DNA of 43,796 nucleotides, taken from the NCBI RefSeq assembly GCF_943193015.1, contig NZ_CALPCM010000025.1:1-43796 (forward strand), given 5' to 3'. The notes beneath the pieces are model-generated. The model did not search any database. It saw only the letters and a list, made by a program, of their open reading frames with translations, and had not been told where the DNA came from. Origin of the DNA: Hominisplanchenecus_A murintestinalis. Its GTDB lineage: Bacteria > Bacillota > Clostridia > Lachnospirales > Lachnospiraceae. Each line of letters opens with the position of its first letter. The stretch's first letter is position 1. Shown piece by piece: positions 22,029-30,149 of this stretch. Both the position numbers and the translations under genes were made by a program.

Positions 22029-24479
22029 ATGAAGAAATTTTTCCAACCAATGGAACATTTGCATGATGATAGCTGCGGCTGCGGACATCATCATGAGCAT
22101 GAGAAAGAATGTGGGTGCGGCCGTGAACACCATCATGAGCATGAGAAAGAATGTGAGTGCGGCCATGAACACCATCATAAGCATGAAAAAGAATGTGAGT
22201 GCGGCCATGAACACCATCATAAGCATGAAAAAGAATGTGAGTGCGGTCATGAACACCATCATGAGCATGGGGAGGAATGTGCGTGCAGCCATGAGCATCG
22301 TCACGCTCATGGAGAGGGGCATGTGCATAACCAGCGTCCATATGAGGGAGATGAATCCATCAAGCACGTCTTTATTTTAGAAAATTTAGGGTGCGCGAAC
22401 TGCGCGGCGAAAATGGAAAGGAAGATTTCGGAGCTGCCGGGGGTGCAGGATGCAGTTATCACATATTCGACGAAGCAGCTCTGGCTTTATGCCAGGGACG
22501 GTGCAGAGATGCTTCCGCAAATCCAGGATATCTGCTCTTCGATTGAGTCGGGAGTGAGGGTAGTGACGCGTGATATGATAGCATCCACAGTGAAGAAAGA
22601 TAAAGAAAGGCAGCAGATGAAAGAGAAAGAGGAAAAGTCCGGGCAGAGAAGAGAGATAGCCGGAATCCTGGCAGGCGCAGCATTTTTTGCTGCGGGTATC
22701 GTTTTGGAGAATACGGGCTTCCGTGAGCAGGCGGTACTTCCGGTGTTTGTTATTGCTTATCTGATCCTGGGAGGGAAGGTAATGCTGGAAGCGGTCAGGA
22801 ATATTGGAAAAGGACAGATTTTCGATGAAAATTTCTTGATGAGCCTTGCTACAATCGGAGCATTTGTGATCCGGGAGTACCCGGAAGCGGTGGGAGTGAT
22901 GCTGTTTTACCGCGTGGGAGAGTTTTTTGAGGATTTGGCAGTGAGGAAGAGCCGCGGGCAGATTATGGATGCGGTGGATATGCGCCCGGAGGTCGTGAAT
23001 CTGGTGCAGGAGGAAGAAATAAGGATTATAGGTGCGGAGGAAGCCAAAATAGGAGACGTGCTTCTGGTGCGGCCAGGAGACAGGATTCCGCTGGACGGCG
23101 TGGTGGTTGAAGGAGAAAGCCGTATCGATACCTCACCCATTACAGGAGAGCCGGTTCCTGTAAAGGCAGAGACAGGCGATAAAGTACTTTCCGGATGCGT
23201 GAACACTTCCGGCCAGTTAAAGATCCGTGTGGAAAAACCACTTTCGGAATCTATGGTGACGAGAATTTTGAATTCCGTGGAGAACGCGGCGGCAAGCAAG
23301 CCGCAGATGGAGCGTTTTATTACGAAGTTTGCCCGTGTCTATACGCCGGTAGTGATTGTTTTGGCTTTGGGCACGGCAGTTCTGCCGTCGTTGGTAACCG
23401 GGAATTGGAATTACTGGATTTATACGGCGCTGTCATTTTTGGTAATGAGCTGTCCGTGCGCGCTGGTTCTGAGCGTCCCGCTTTCTTTTTTCTCAGGAAT
23501 CGGCGCAGGCTCTAAAAAGGGGATTCTCTTCAAAGGCGGCGTGGCGCTGGAAGCGCTGAACCATGTAAAAGCTGTCGTTATGGATAAGACGGGAACGATT
23601 ACGAAAGGAAACTTTGTGCTCCAGAAAATCGTGAGCGCCGGACGGATGACAGAGGAGGAACTGTTGAAAATCTGCGCAAGCTGCGAGCAGAATTCTACAC
23701 ATCCGATAGGAATCGGTATCACAGCGGCGGCAAAGGAAAAGGGACTGGAGCTGGAAAGTCCTGCAGAGCTGGAGGAGATTGCGGGACATGGCATACGTGC
23801 GGAGATTTTGGGAAGTGAAGTACTCTGTGGAAACAGGAAGCTGATGGAGAAATATAAAGTTTCCCTGAAAGAATATAAAAATGATGCCTATGGGGCGGAA
23901 GTGCTGGTTGCGATTGACGGGAAATATGCGGGATATCTGCTGATTTCCGATACGATAAAGGAAGATGCGAAAAGCGCAGTCCAGAGACTGAACCGCCAAG
24001 GGATTTTTTCAGTCATGCTGACAGGAGATGCGCAGGGAAGCGCGCAGGCAGTGGCTTCAGAAGTGGGGATTGACGAAGTCCACGCAAAGCTTCTTCCTCA
24101 GGATAAGCTTACAGAGCTGCAGAAAATCCGTGCGGAGAAAGGCGAGGTCATGTTCGTAGGAGATGGAATCAACGACGCCCCGGTGCTGGCAGGCGCGGAC
24201 GTAGGAGCGGCTATGGGAAGCGGAGCCGACGCCGCGATAGAAGCTGCCGATGTGGTATTTATGACGTCGGGGATGGAAGCGATTCCCCAGTCTATTGCTA
24301 TTGCAAAGTACAGCTGCCGAATTTCCAGGCAGAACGTGGTCGTTGCACTGGCAGTTAAAGTGCTTGTCATGATTCTGGGACTTTGCGGGTTTGCATCCAT
24401 GTGGGCGGCGGTATTTGCGGATTCAGGGGTTGCGATGATTTGCGTGCTGAATTCGGTGCGGGTGCTGTATAAGAAATAG
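22029..24479 (+). CDS. Zn/Cd/Pb-exporting P1B-type ATPase with His-rich N-terminus
   Basis: The 816-residue membrane pump exports divalent metals. The N-terminal about 100 residues contain five 14-residue repeats rich in His, Cys and Glu (HHEHEKECECGHEH type). A heavy-metal-associated domain follows with C122-x-x-C125 (GCANC). Next come the membrane helices with C475-P-C477, the phosphorylation site D519-KTGT, the HPIG motif and GDGINDAP. CPC plus the divergent HMA fits the ZntA/CadA group. The start is at ATG 22029 with GGGAGG upstream. An ArsR-type operator covers the start site, so metal-induced expression is expected. Confidence 0.93.
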   Translation: MKKFFQPMEHLHDDSCGCGHHHEHEKECGCGREHHHEHEKECECGHEHHHKHEKECECGHEHHHKHEKECECGHEHHHEHGEECACSHEHRHAHGEGHVHNQRPYEGDESIKHVFILENLGCANCAAKMERKISELPGVQDAVITYSTKQLWLYARDGAEMLPQIQDICSSIESGVRVVTRDMIASTVKKDKERQQMKEKEEKSGQRREIAGILAGAAFFAAGIVLENTGFREQAVLPVFVIAYLILGGKVMLEAVRNIGKGQIFDENFLMSLATIGAFVIREYPEAVGVMLFYRVGEFFEDLAVRKSRGQIMDAVDMRPEVVNLVQEEEIRIIGAEEAKIGDVLLVRPGDRIPLDGVVVEGESRIDTSPITGEPVPVKAETGDKVLSGCVNTSGQLKIRVEKPLSESMVTRILNSVENAAASKPQMERFITKFARVYTPVVIVLALGTAVLPSLVTGNWNYWIYTALSFLVMSCPCALVLSVPLSFFSGIGAGSKKGILFKGGVALEALNHVKAVVMDKTGTITKGNFVLQKIVSAGRMTEEELLKICASCEQNSTHPIGIGITAAAKEKGLELESPAELEEIAGHGIRAEILGSEVLCGNRKLMEKYKVSLKEYKNDAYGAEVLVAIDGKYAGYLLISDTIKEDAKSAVQRLNRQGIFSVMLTGDAQGSAQAVASEVGIDEVHAKLLPQDKLTELQKIRAEKGEVMFVGDGINDAPVLAGADVGAAMGSGADAAIEAADVVFMTSGMEAIPQSIAIAKYSCRISRQNVVVALAVKVLVMILGLCGFASMWAAVFADSGVAMICVLNSVRVLYKK
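22084..22310 (+). repeat. 42-bp tandem repeats coding for the metal-binding tail
   Basis: About five copies of a 42-bp unit code for a 14-residue His/Cys/Glu motif. Middle copies are almost identical in DNA, so copy number is likely to vary between strains. Confidence 0.9.
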
Positions 24480-24538
24480 GGTAAAAGCAGCTTGTGCAAG
24501 AAATTATGTGAATCAAAATAAAATATAGTAATGGCATT

Positions 24539-24575
24539 AGGGCATATAGAAATTGAAAATCTATATGCTCTATTT
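24539..24575 (+). terminator. Terminator of the Zn/Cd ATPase gene
   Basis: AGGGCATATAGA (24539-24550) pairs with TCTATATGCTCT (24560-24571), followed by ATTTTA. Confidence 0.8.
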
Positions 24576-24684
24576 TACGATGAAATACTTAGAATATGAA
24601 AAACAGGGAAAAAGGGGAAAGTGATAATAAACAGAATACTAATTTGGGAAAAACATAATGTAAAAATTTCCCCTGTCAAAATGA

Positions 24685-25122
24685 TTGAAATCTTTTTTAA
24701 TATATATTATATTTACAGATAAATCAAAAAAAGCCGTGTACAAAATAATAAAGACAGATACAGTTGAGTATTCAAAAGTTTCAAACAAGAAAACTGCCTC
24801 TGTGAAGATACCAGATAAAGTAAAATTGAATGGCAAGACATATAAAATCACGTCAGTAGGCAAAGGGGTGTTCCAGAACTGTAAGAAACTAAAAAGCGTT
24901 GTCATCGGAAAGAACGTGACGGCCATTGGGATGAAAGCTTTTAGCGGATGTAAAGCATTGAAAAAAATCACCATTAAATCTACGAAGCTGAAAAAGGTCG
25001 GAAAAAACGCTTTCAAAAAAATCTATGCAAAAGCAGTTATCAAAGCGCCAAAAGCGAAAAGGAAAGCCTACCGGAAACTGCTCAGAGCCGGGGGCGCGGG
25101 TTCGAAAGTAAGGATAAAATAG
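24685..25122 (+). pseudogene. Orphan BspA-type LRR tail fragment
   Basis: This frame codes for a Lys-rich LRR_5 region (VKIPDKVKLNGKTYKITSVG, FQNCKKLKSVVIGKNV, FSGCKALKKITI) ending KLLRAGGAGSKVRIK. It matches the last 145 residues of the papain-like protease at 15077-18145. The frame is closed only by a TTG (24685) with no ribosome site; there is no signal peptide and no catalytic or binding domain before it. The best reading is the surviving 3' end of a larger surface protein lost by deletion. A terminator follows at 25144. Confidence 0.75.
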
Positions 25123-25143
25123 AAGAATACAGGGAAATGTAAG

Positions 25144-25175
25144 CGGCAGACAGGGAAAGACCTGTCTGCCGTATT
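25144..25175 (+). terminator. Terminator after the LRR fragment
   Basis: CGGCAGACAGG (25144-25154) pairs with CCTGTCTGCCG (25161-25171), followed by TATTT. Confidence 0.8.
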
Positions 25176-25352
25176 TCGTCCTGCGGGGAAACTCTTATAC
25201 AATAAGATGCGTATTAAAAAGTTTTAGTGAAAAAATTGTGTTTTCTATGGAAAAGTAAGTACGGATTGGTTATAATGAAAAAAAGGTCTTTTGGATGCTT
25301 TGGCTTGAAGAAACGGAAGGTATGGACGGTGAAAATGGGAGGAAGTGATTCT

Positions 25353-27068
25353 ATGGCAAGAACTGTGGCAATCGGGCACCAGGATTTTGAACAGGTACGG
25401 GAGAACGACTGGTTTTACATTGATAAGACGAATTTTATAAAAGAATGGTGGGGCAGAGGAGACAGCGTGACCCTGATTGCCCGGCCGAGACGGTTCGGAA
25501 AGACGCTGAATATGAGTATGACGGAACAGTTCTTTTCTGTGGACTATGCGGGGCGGGGAGATTTGTTTAAGGGGCTTTCTGTCTGGGAAGATGAGAAGTA
25601 CAGAAAGCTTCAGGGGACGTACCCGGTTATCAGCCTTTCTTTTGCGAATGTGAAAGAGCAGGATTTTCAGCGTACAAAGGAGTGTATCTGCCGGATTTTG
25701 GAGGATTTGTACAATAAGAAAGCTTTTTTGCTGGAAGGGAATCTTCTGACGGAAAACGAAAAGGCTTATTTCAGGAATATAACCGGGAATATGGGAGAAG
25801 TGGACGCAGTATGGGCAATTCACAAAATGTCGAGTTTCCTAAGCCGCTATTACGGAAAAAAGGTCATCATCCTCCTGGACGAGTATGATACGCCGCTGCA
25901 GGAAGCATATGTGGGCGGATACTGGGAGGAGATGACAGAGTTTATCCGTGGGCTTTTTAATTCCACGTTCAAGACAAACCCTTATCTGGAGCGGGCGGTT
26001 ATGACCGGGATTACCAGAGTGAGTAAGGAATCTATCTTTTCAGATTTGAATAACCTGAAAGTGGTAACAGTTACATCCAATGAATATACGGACAGCTTTG
26101 GGTTTACGGAGAAAGAGGTCTTTTCTGCCCTGGATGAGTACGGGATGCCTGAAAGAAAAACGGCGGTAAAGCAGTGGTATGATGGTTTCACATTCGGAAA
26201 GGTTACGGATATTTATAACCCGTGGTCTATCCTGAACTATCTGGATACAGGGAGGCTGGCGGCTTACTGGGCAAACACCAGCTCAAACAGCCTTGCAGGG
26301 AAACTAATCCGCGAGGGGGATAAGCGAATAAAAACTTCTTTTGAGAATTTGATGCAGGGGAAATCTTTGCGCGTAGAAATAGATGAGCAGATTGTGTACA
26401 GCCAGCTGGGAAGCGACGGACAGGCAATCTGGAGCCTCCTGCTTGCCAGCGGCTATCTGAAAGTGAAACGGTTTGATGCTTACGAGACGGAGTTTGGGGA
26501 ATGGAAAGAAGAGTATGAGCTGGAGCTGACGAACTTTGAAGTAAAGACCATGTTCCAGGGGATGGTGCGCAGATGGTTCGGGTGTGTTTCTTCCGACTAT
26601 AACGATTTCATCAAAGCGCTTCTGGCAGATGATATCAGGGCAATGAACGGTTACATGAACCGGGTGGCGCTGGCGACGTTCAGTTATTTTGATACCGGGA
26701 AAAATCCGTCCAGTGAAGAACCGGAGCGTTTTTACCACGGCTTTGTACTGGGGCTGATGGTGGATTTAAACGATAAATATATCCTTACTTCCAACAGGGA
26801 AAGCGGCTTCGGCAGGTATGACGTGATGCTGGAGCCGAGGAAAAAGGAGGACGACGCCATCCTCATAGAGTTTAAAGTGCAGGATACGGAGGAGGAAAAG
26901 GGGCTTTCCGACACCGTCCAGGCGGCGCTGAGACAGATAGAAGAAAAAGATTACGCCGCCGCGCTCCGGGCGAAGGGAATCCCGGAGGGGAGGATACGGA
27001 AATACGGGTTTGCATTCCGGGGGAAAGAAGTACGGATTGGAAGCAAAATAGATGAAAAATGTGTTTAA
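25353..27068 (+). CDS. AAA-ATPase-like / PD-(D/E)XK nuclease domain protein
   Basis: The 571-residue cytoplasmic protein begins with YIDKTNFIKEWW and a degenerate P-loop ARPRRFGKTLNMSM. A Walker B-like VIILLDEYDTPLQEA lies near residue 165, and a C-terminal PD-(D/E)XK fold reads GFGRYDVMLEP then AILIEFKVQ (residues about 490-510). The architecture corresponds to AAA-ATPase_like (PF09820) plus DUF1703 (PF08011), present in many copies in gut Clostridia and Bacteroidetes; function unknown, with mobile-element or defence links suggested for the wider fold. The start at 25353 has GGGAGGA upstream; an in-frame ATG at 25335 is less well placed. It is a stand-alone gene. Confidence 0.88.
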   Translation: MARTVAIGHQDFEQVRENDWFYIDKTNFIKEWWGRGDSVTLIARPRRFGKTLNMSMTEQFFSVDYAGRGDLFKGLSVWEDEKYRKLQGTYPVISLSFANVKEQDFQRTKECICRILEDLYNKKAFLLEGNLLTENEKAYFRNITGNMGEVDAVWAIHKMSSFLSRYYGKKVIILLDEYDTPLQEAYVGGYWEEMTEFIRGLFNSTFKTNPYLERAVMTGITRVSKESIFSDLNNLKVVTVTSNEYTDSFGFTEKEVFSALDEYGMPERKTAVKQWYDGFTFGKVTDIYNPWSILNYLDTGRLAAYWANTSSNSLAGKLIREGDKRIKTSFENLMQGKSLRVEIDEQIVYSQLGSDGQAIWSLLLASGYLKVKRFDAYETEFGEWKEEYELELTNFEVKTMFQGMVRRWFGCVSSDYNDFIKALLADDIRAMNGYMNRVALATFSYFDTGKNPSSEEPERFYHGFVLGLMVDLNDKYILTSNRESGFGRYDVMLEPRKKEDDAILIEFKVQDTEEEKGLSDTVQAALRQIEEKDYAAALRAKGIPEGRIRKYGFAFRGKEVRIGSKIDEKCV

Positions 27069-27378
27069 GGGAATCCTATGAGAGGTAAAGTACCAAAATA
27101 GAATTTAGAAGCTTTTTGCTATAGAAGTACTTTCCATGTATTAAATATTTAAGTTTTCCGAGATAAACGCATGAAAGAATTATACATACTCTTTTTTGAT
27201 ATAATCGCAAATGCAGACCGCTGGGTGGAATCGAGAATGTTTGAAAAGGAACATGAAGATTTTTAGCAGAATAGAAAAACAAATTTACAAATAGCCTCCT
27301 GTATAATGATATATAAGCGCTATAAATAAGGCAATCCGCTTATTTGTATGCTGTAAAAAGTGAAGGGAGCGCCAATGT
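27069..27378. other. Intergenic region with no recognised gene
   Basis: A 310-bp A+T-rich gap. A 31-codon frame at 27171-27266 (MKELYILFFDIIANADRWVE start) has coding-like composition but no ribosome site. TTTACA and TATAAT-like boxes near 27285-27320 may drive the MBOAT gene but spacing is not ideal. Nothing else stands out. Confidence 0.5.
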
Positions 27379-28803
27379 ATGGTATTTAGTTCGATTCTGT
27401 TTTTATGGGTATTGTTACCGGTAGTTCTGGCTGCCTATTATCTTCCGCAATTTTGTGGTAAAGCCGGGAGCTGCCTGAAGTTTCAGAATTTTATTCTGGT
27501 AGTATTCAGTTTATTTTTTTATGCCTGGGGAGAACCGAGATATATCCTTCTGATGTTACTTTCAGTGTTGATTAATTACAGCTTCGGGCTGCTGATTGAA
27601 AGGAAACAGCAGAAGCTTTTGATGCTGGTTATTTGTGTGGCGGCGAATCTGCTGATTCTGGGGTATTTTAAATATTTTAATTTCTTTGTTGAAATCTGGA
27701 ACGGGCTGGCGGGGAGTACGGTACAACTTTCTGTACGGACGGCAGCCCTTCCCATCGGGATTTCTTTTTATACGTTCCAGGCTCTTTCTTATGTGGTGGA
27801 TGTGTACCGAAAAGAAAACCGGGCGCAGAAAAATTTCCTGCATATGATGCTGTATATTTCGTTTTTTCCCCAGCTTATTGCCGGTCCCATTGTGAAGTAT
27901 CATGATATTGAACAGCAAATAGAAAACCGTAAAACGACCCTGTCAGGGTTCTCGTATGGAATTAAGCGTTTTATTATGGGACTGGGAAAAAAGGTGATTT
28001 TGGCCAATACGTTTGCGGAGGTTGTAGACCTTGTATTTACGGATCATCCGATGAACGCTTCGCGTCTTCTGCTCTGGGGTACAGCCGTCCTTTACATGCT
28101 GCAGATTTATTTTGATTTTTCCGGTTACTCAGACATGGCGGTTGGATTGGGCAGGATGTTCGGCTTTTCGTTCCAGGAAAATTTTCTGCTGCCCTATACG
28201 GCGGTTTCTATTCGGGATTTCTGGCGGAAATGGCATGTTTCTCTTTCCAGCTGGTTCCGTGAGTATGTCTATATTCCGCTTGGCGGAAACCGCAAGGGGA
28301 CGGCGCGTACATATATCAATCTGATTATCGTATTTTTTCTCACCGGTATCTGGCATGGCGCCGGGTGGACGTTTATTCTTTGGGGATTTTACCACGGCTT
28401 TTTTAATATTCTGGAGCGGTGTTTTCTGGGGAAATGGATGGGGAAAGGAAAGTGGAAGATTCTGGAGCGCGGCTACACCCTTTTTGTGGTGTTAATCGGC
28501 TGGGTGATTTTCCGCGCGCCTGATTTTTCCTATGCGCTGGACTATATCCGCTATATGTTTGTTCCTCATGAAAGCGTCCTGCGTATCGAAAGGTTTTTTG
28601 ATACAAAGCTGATACTGTACATGGTGATAGCGATCCTGGGAAGCGGTATGATCCAGAGTATGCTTAAGCGGAAAAAGATTCGGATTGCGGGAGACAGCGG
28701 GATTTCCCTGGTGGGAATGGCCGGCTATATGGCCGTGCTGTGGATTTCCCTGATGCTTCTGGTGAATGATACATATAATCCATTTATTTATTTTCGATTT
28801 TAA
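27379..28803 (+). CDS. MBOAT family membrane-bound O-acyltransferase (AlgI/DltB-like)
   Basis: The 474-residue polytopic membrane protein moves acyl groups (usually acetyl) across the membrane to an extracellular polysaccharide or teichoic acid. About ten to eleven membrane segments are visible. The invariant MBOAT histidine is H326 in FLTGIWHGAGWTFILWG, and the conserved FWRKWHVSLSSWFREYVYIP segment lies just before it. AAGGGAG precedes the ATG at the proper distance. A DHHW (AlgJ-like) gene starts 26 bp after it, so the pair probably acts together in glycan O-acetylation. There are no dlt genes nearby, which argues against a DltB role. Confidence 0.93.
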   Translation: MVFSSILFLWVLLPVVLAAYYLPQFCGKAGSCLKFQNFILVVFSLFFYAWGEPRYILLMLLSVLINYSFGLLIERKQQKLLMLVICVAANLLILGYFKYFNFFVEIWNGLAGSTVQLSVRTAALPIGISFYTFQALSYVVDVYRKENRAQKNFLHMMLYISFFPQLIAGPIVKYHDIEQQIENRKTTLSGFSYGIKRFIMGLGKKVILANTFAEVVDLVFTDHPMNASRLLLWGTAVLYMLQIYFDFSGYSDMAVGLGRMFGFSFQENFLLPYTAVSIRDFWRKWHVSLSSWFREYVYIPLGGNRKGTARTYINLIIVFFLTGIWHGAGWTFILWGFYHGFFNILERCFLGKWMGKGKWKILERGYTLFVVLIGWVIFRAPDFSYALDYIRYMFVPHESVLRIERFFDTKLILYMVIAILGSGMIQSMLKRKKIRIAGDSGISLVGMAGYMAVLWISLMLLVNDTYNPFIYFRF

Positions 28804-28829
28804 CTTCAAGAAATAATGAGGACAAGCTT

Positions 28830-29951
28830 ATGAAGAAAAAACTTTTTATCGCACTGTTTATCCTAAGCCTTATCGTCCCGCCTGCAAGTTTTTTGCTGGT
28901 AAAAGATTGGATTGATACGGAAAATTATGAAAACCGTACGCTGGCTTCTTTTCCGCGCCTGGCGTGGGATAATTTTGAGCAGATTCCGGGAGAATTTGAG
29001 GAATTTCTCAATGACCATGCGCCGTACAAAAATTTTTTTGTTAAGTTAAATACCAAGCTGGAAAAGAAACTCTTTGGTGCGGTTTCCGTGGGGTCGGTTA
29101 CGGTAGGTACGGATAACTGGCTGTTTTATACGGTGGATGCAGAGGGAGAAGACGCGCTGTCGGATTATCAGCATCTAAACATCTATACAATGGAGCGGCA
29201 GGAGGAAATTTCAAAGAATATTCAAAGCGTTGTTTTAGGAATGGAGAAGCGGGGAATTCGTTTTTATGTGTTTGAAGCGCCCAGTAAAGAACGCATTTAT
29301 GGAAAATATATGCCCGAAAGTATTGATGTTTATGGGCCAAAATCCCGCCTGGATATCATCATTCCCAAACTGCAGGAACAAGGGCTTCCGGTGTATGATT
29401 TGGCGGATTCACTAAGAAAATATGCCGAGGATTATCAGGTCTTCTATAAATATGATACGCATTGGAATATGCTGGGGGCGTTTATTGCCAGCCAGCAGAT
29501 TGCAGAAGTTCTTCTTGGCGAAAGCGTTTCCTTAGAGGAAGTGAATATTTTACCCGGAGCCGAAGTTTCGGGGGATATGGCTTCGATGTTGAATATGGTG
29601 AATGAATTTCATGACGATACGGACTTTATGATCGAAGGCTATCTGCCGGAGATTACAGTTGAGAAAATTGAATCCCAAGAAAATAAAGATTCCGGAATCC
29701 AGGTTTTCAAATCCAATTCGTCAAATAAGCGGACGCTGCTTGTGATTGGGGATTCTTTCAGTAACGCCATGACCTCTTACCTGCCCCAGCTTTACCAGAC
29801 GGCTGTTTTTTCTACCTTCAAATCTTATACGCCGGAACTGTTTTCGCAGTATGATGTGGATGACGTGGTTTATCTGAACGCCGAGCGCAACCAGCGTTAT
29901 TTCGAACAGATTTCTACTGTGCTGGAGGGGGAGTTTAAGGGTCCTTTTTAG
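28830..29951 (+). CDS. DHHW (AlgJ/AlgX-like) O-acetyltransferase partner
   Basis: The 373-residue protein has an N-terminal signal/anchor (4-26) and an SGNH-hydrolase-like extracellular domain. The DHHW-type motif is D209-T-H211-W-N, and the GDS block is D308-S309 in VIGDSFSNAM. These supply the Asp, His and Ser expected for acyl transfer outside the cell. The N-terminal ENRTLASFPRL and SVGTDNWLFY segments are typical of PF14286. It lies 26 bp after the MBOAT gene, so the two form an acyl-transfer unit. The acceptor glycan is unknown. Confidence 0.88.
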   Translation: MKKKLFIALFILSLIVPPASFLLVKDWIDTENYENRTLASFPRLAWDNFEQIPGEFEEFLNDHAPYKNFFVKLNTKLEKKLFGAVSVGSVTVGTDNWLFYTVDAEGEDALSDYQHLNIYTMERQEEISKNIQSVVLGMEKRGIRFYVFEAPSKERIYGKYMPESIDVYGPKSRLDIIIPKLQEQGLPVYDLADSLRKYAEDYQVFYKYDTHWNMLGAFIASQQIAEVLLGESVSLEEVNILPGAEVSGDMASMLNMVNEFHDDTDFMIEGYLPEITVEKIESQENKDSGIQVFKSNSSNKRTLLVIGDSFSNAMTSYLPQLYQTAVFSTFKSYTPELFSQYDVDDVVYLNAERNQRYFEQISTVLEGEFKGPF

Positions 29952-30001
29952 AAATTGCGGGAGAGGGACGGCAGTACTGGCTGTTGAACGTGTTAGAAAA
30001 T

Positions 30002-30108
30002 AAAGGAGCTGTTGCAAAACGCGGATTATCTACAGTATATAGGCAAGACCTGTATCGTCTAAGTGCCATATCCTTGTATATATAGCGGCTATTTTACAAC
30101 AACTCCTT
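30002..30108. repeat. Long imperfect hairpin between convergent genes (MITE-like or bidirectional terminator)
   Basis: AAAGGAGCTGTTGCAAAA at the left end pairs imperfectly with TTTTACAACAACTCCTT at the right end. Inner arms GTATATAGGCA and TGCCATATCC...TATATATAGC extend the pairing, giving a foldback of about 107 nt. It sits between the DHHW gene (+) and the glycosidase gene (-). The size and terminal repeats suit a small non-autonomous element as well as a terminator. Confidence 0.55.
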
Positions 30109-30149
30109 CGTTTCACCTGTTTTGTTGTTTTCAGAGATGATTTCTGGCT

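Noticed and set aside
22027..22367. His- and Met-rich frames on both strands over the ATPase N-terminus
   Set aside because: Other-frame readings of the 42-bp repeats; the P-type ATPase frame with ribosome site and HMA domain is the real one.
27171..27266. 31-residue peptide gene upstream of the MBOAT gene
   Set aside because: No ribosome binding site and no recognisable similarity; kept only as a remark in the intergenic entry.
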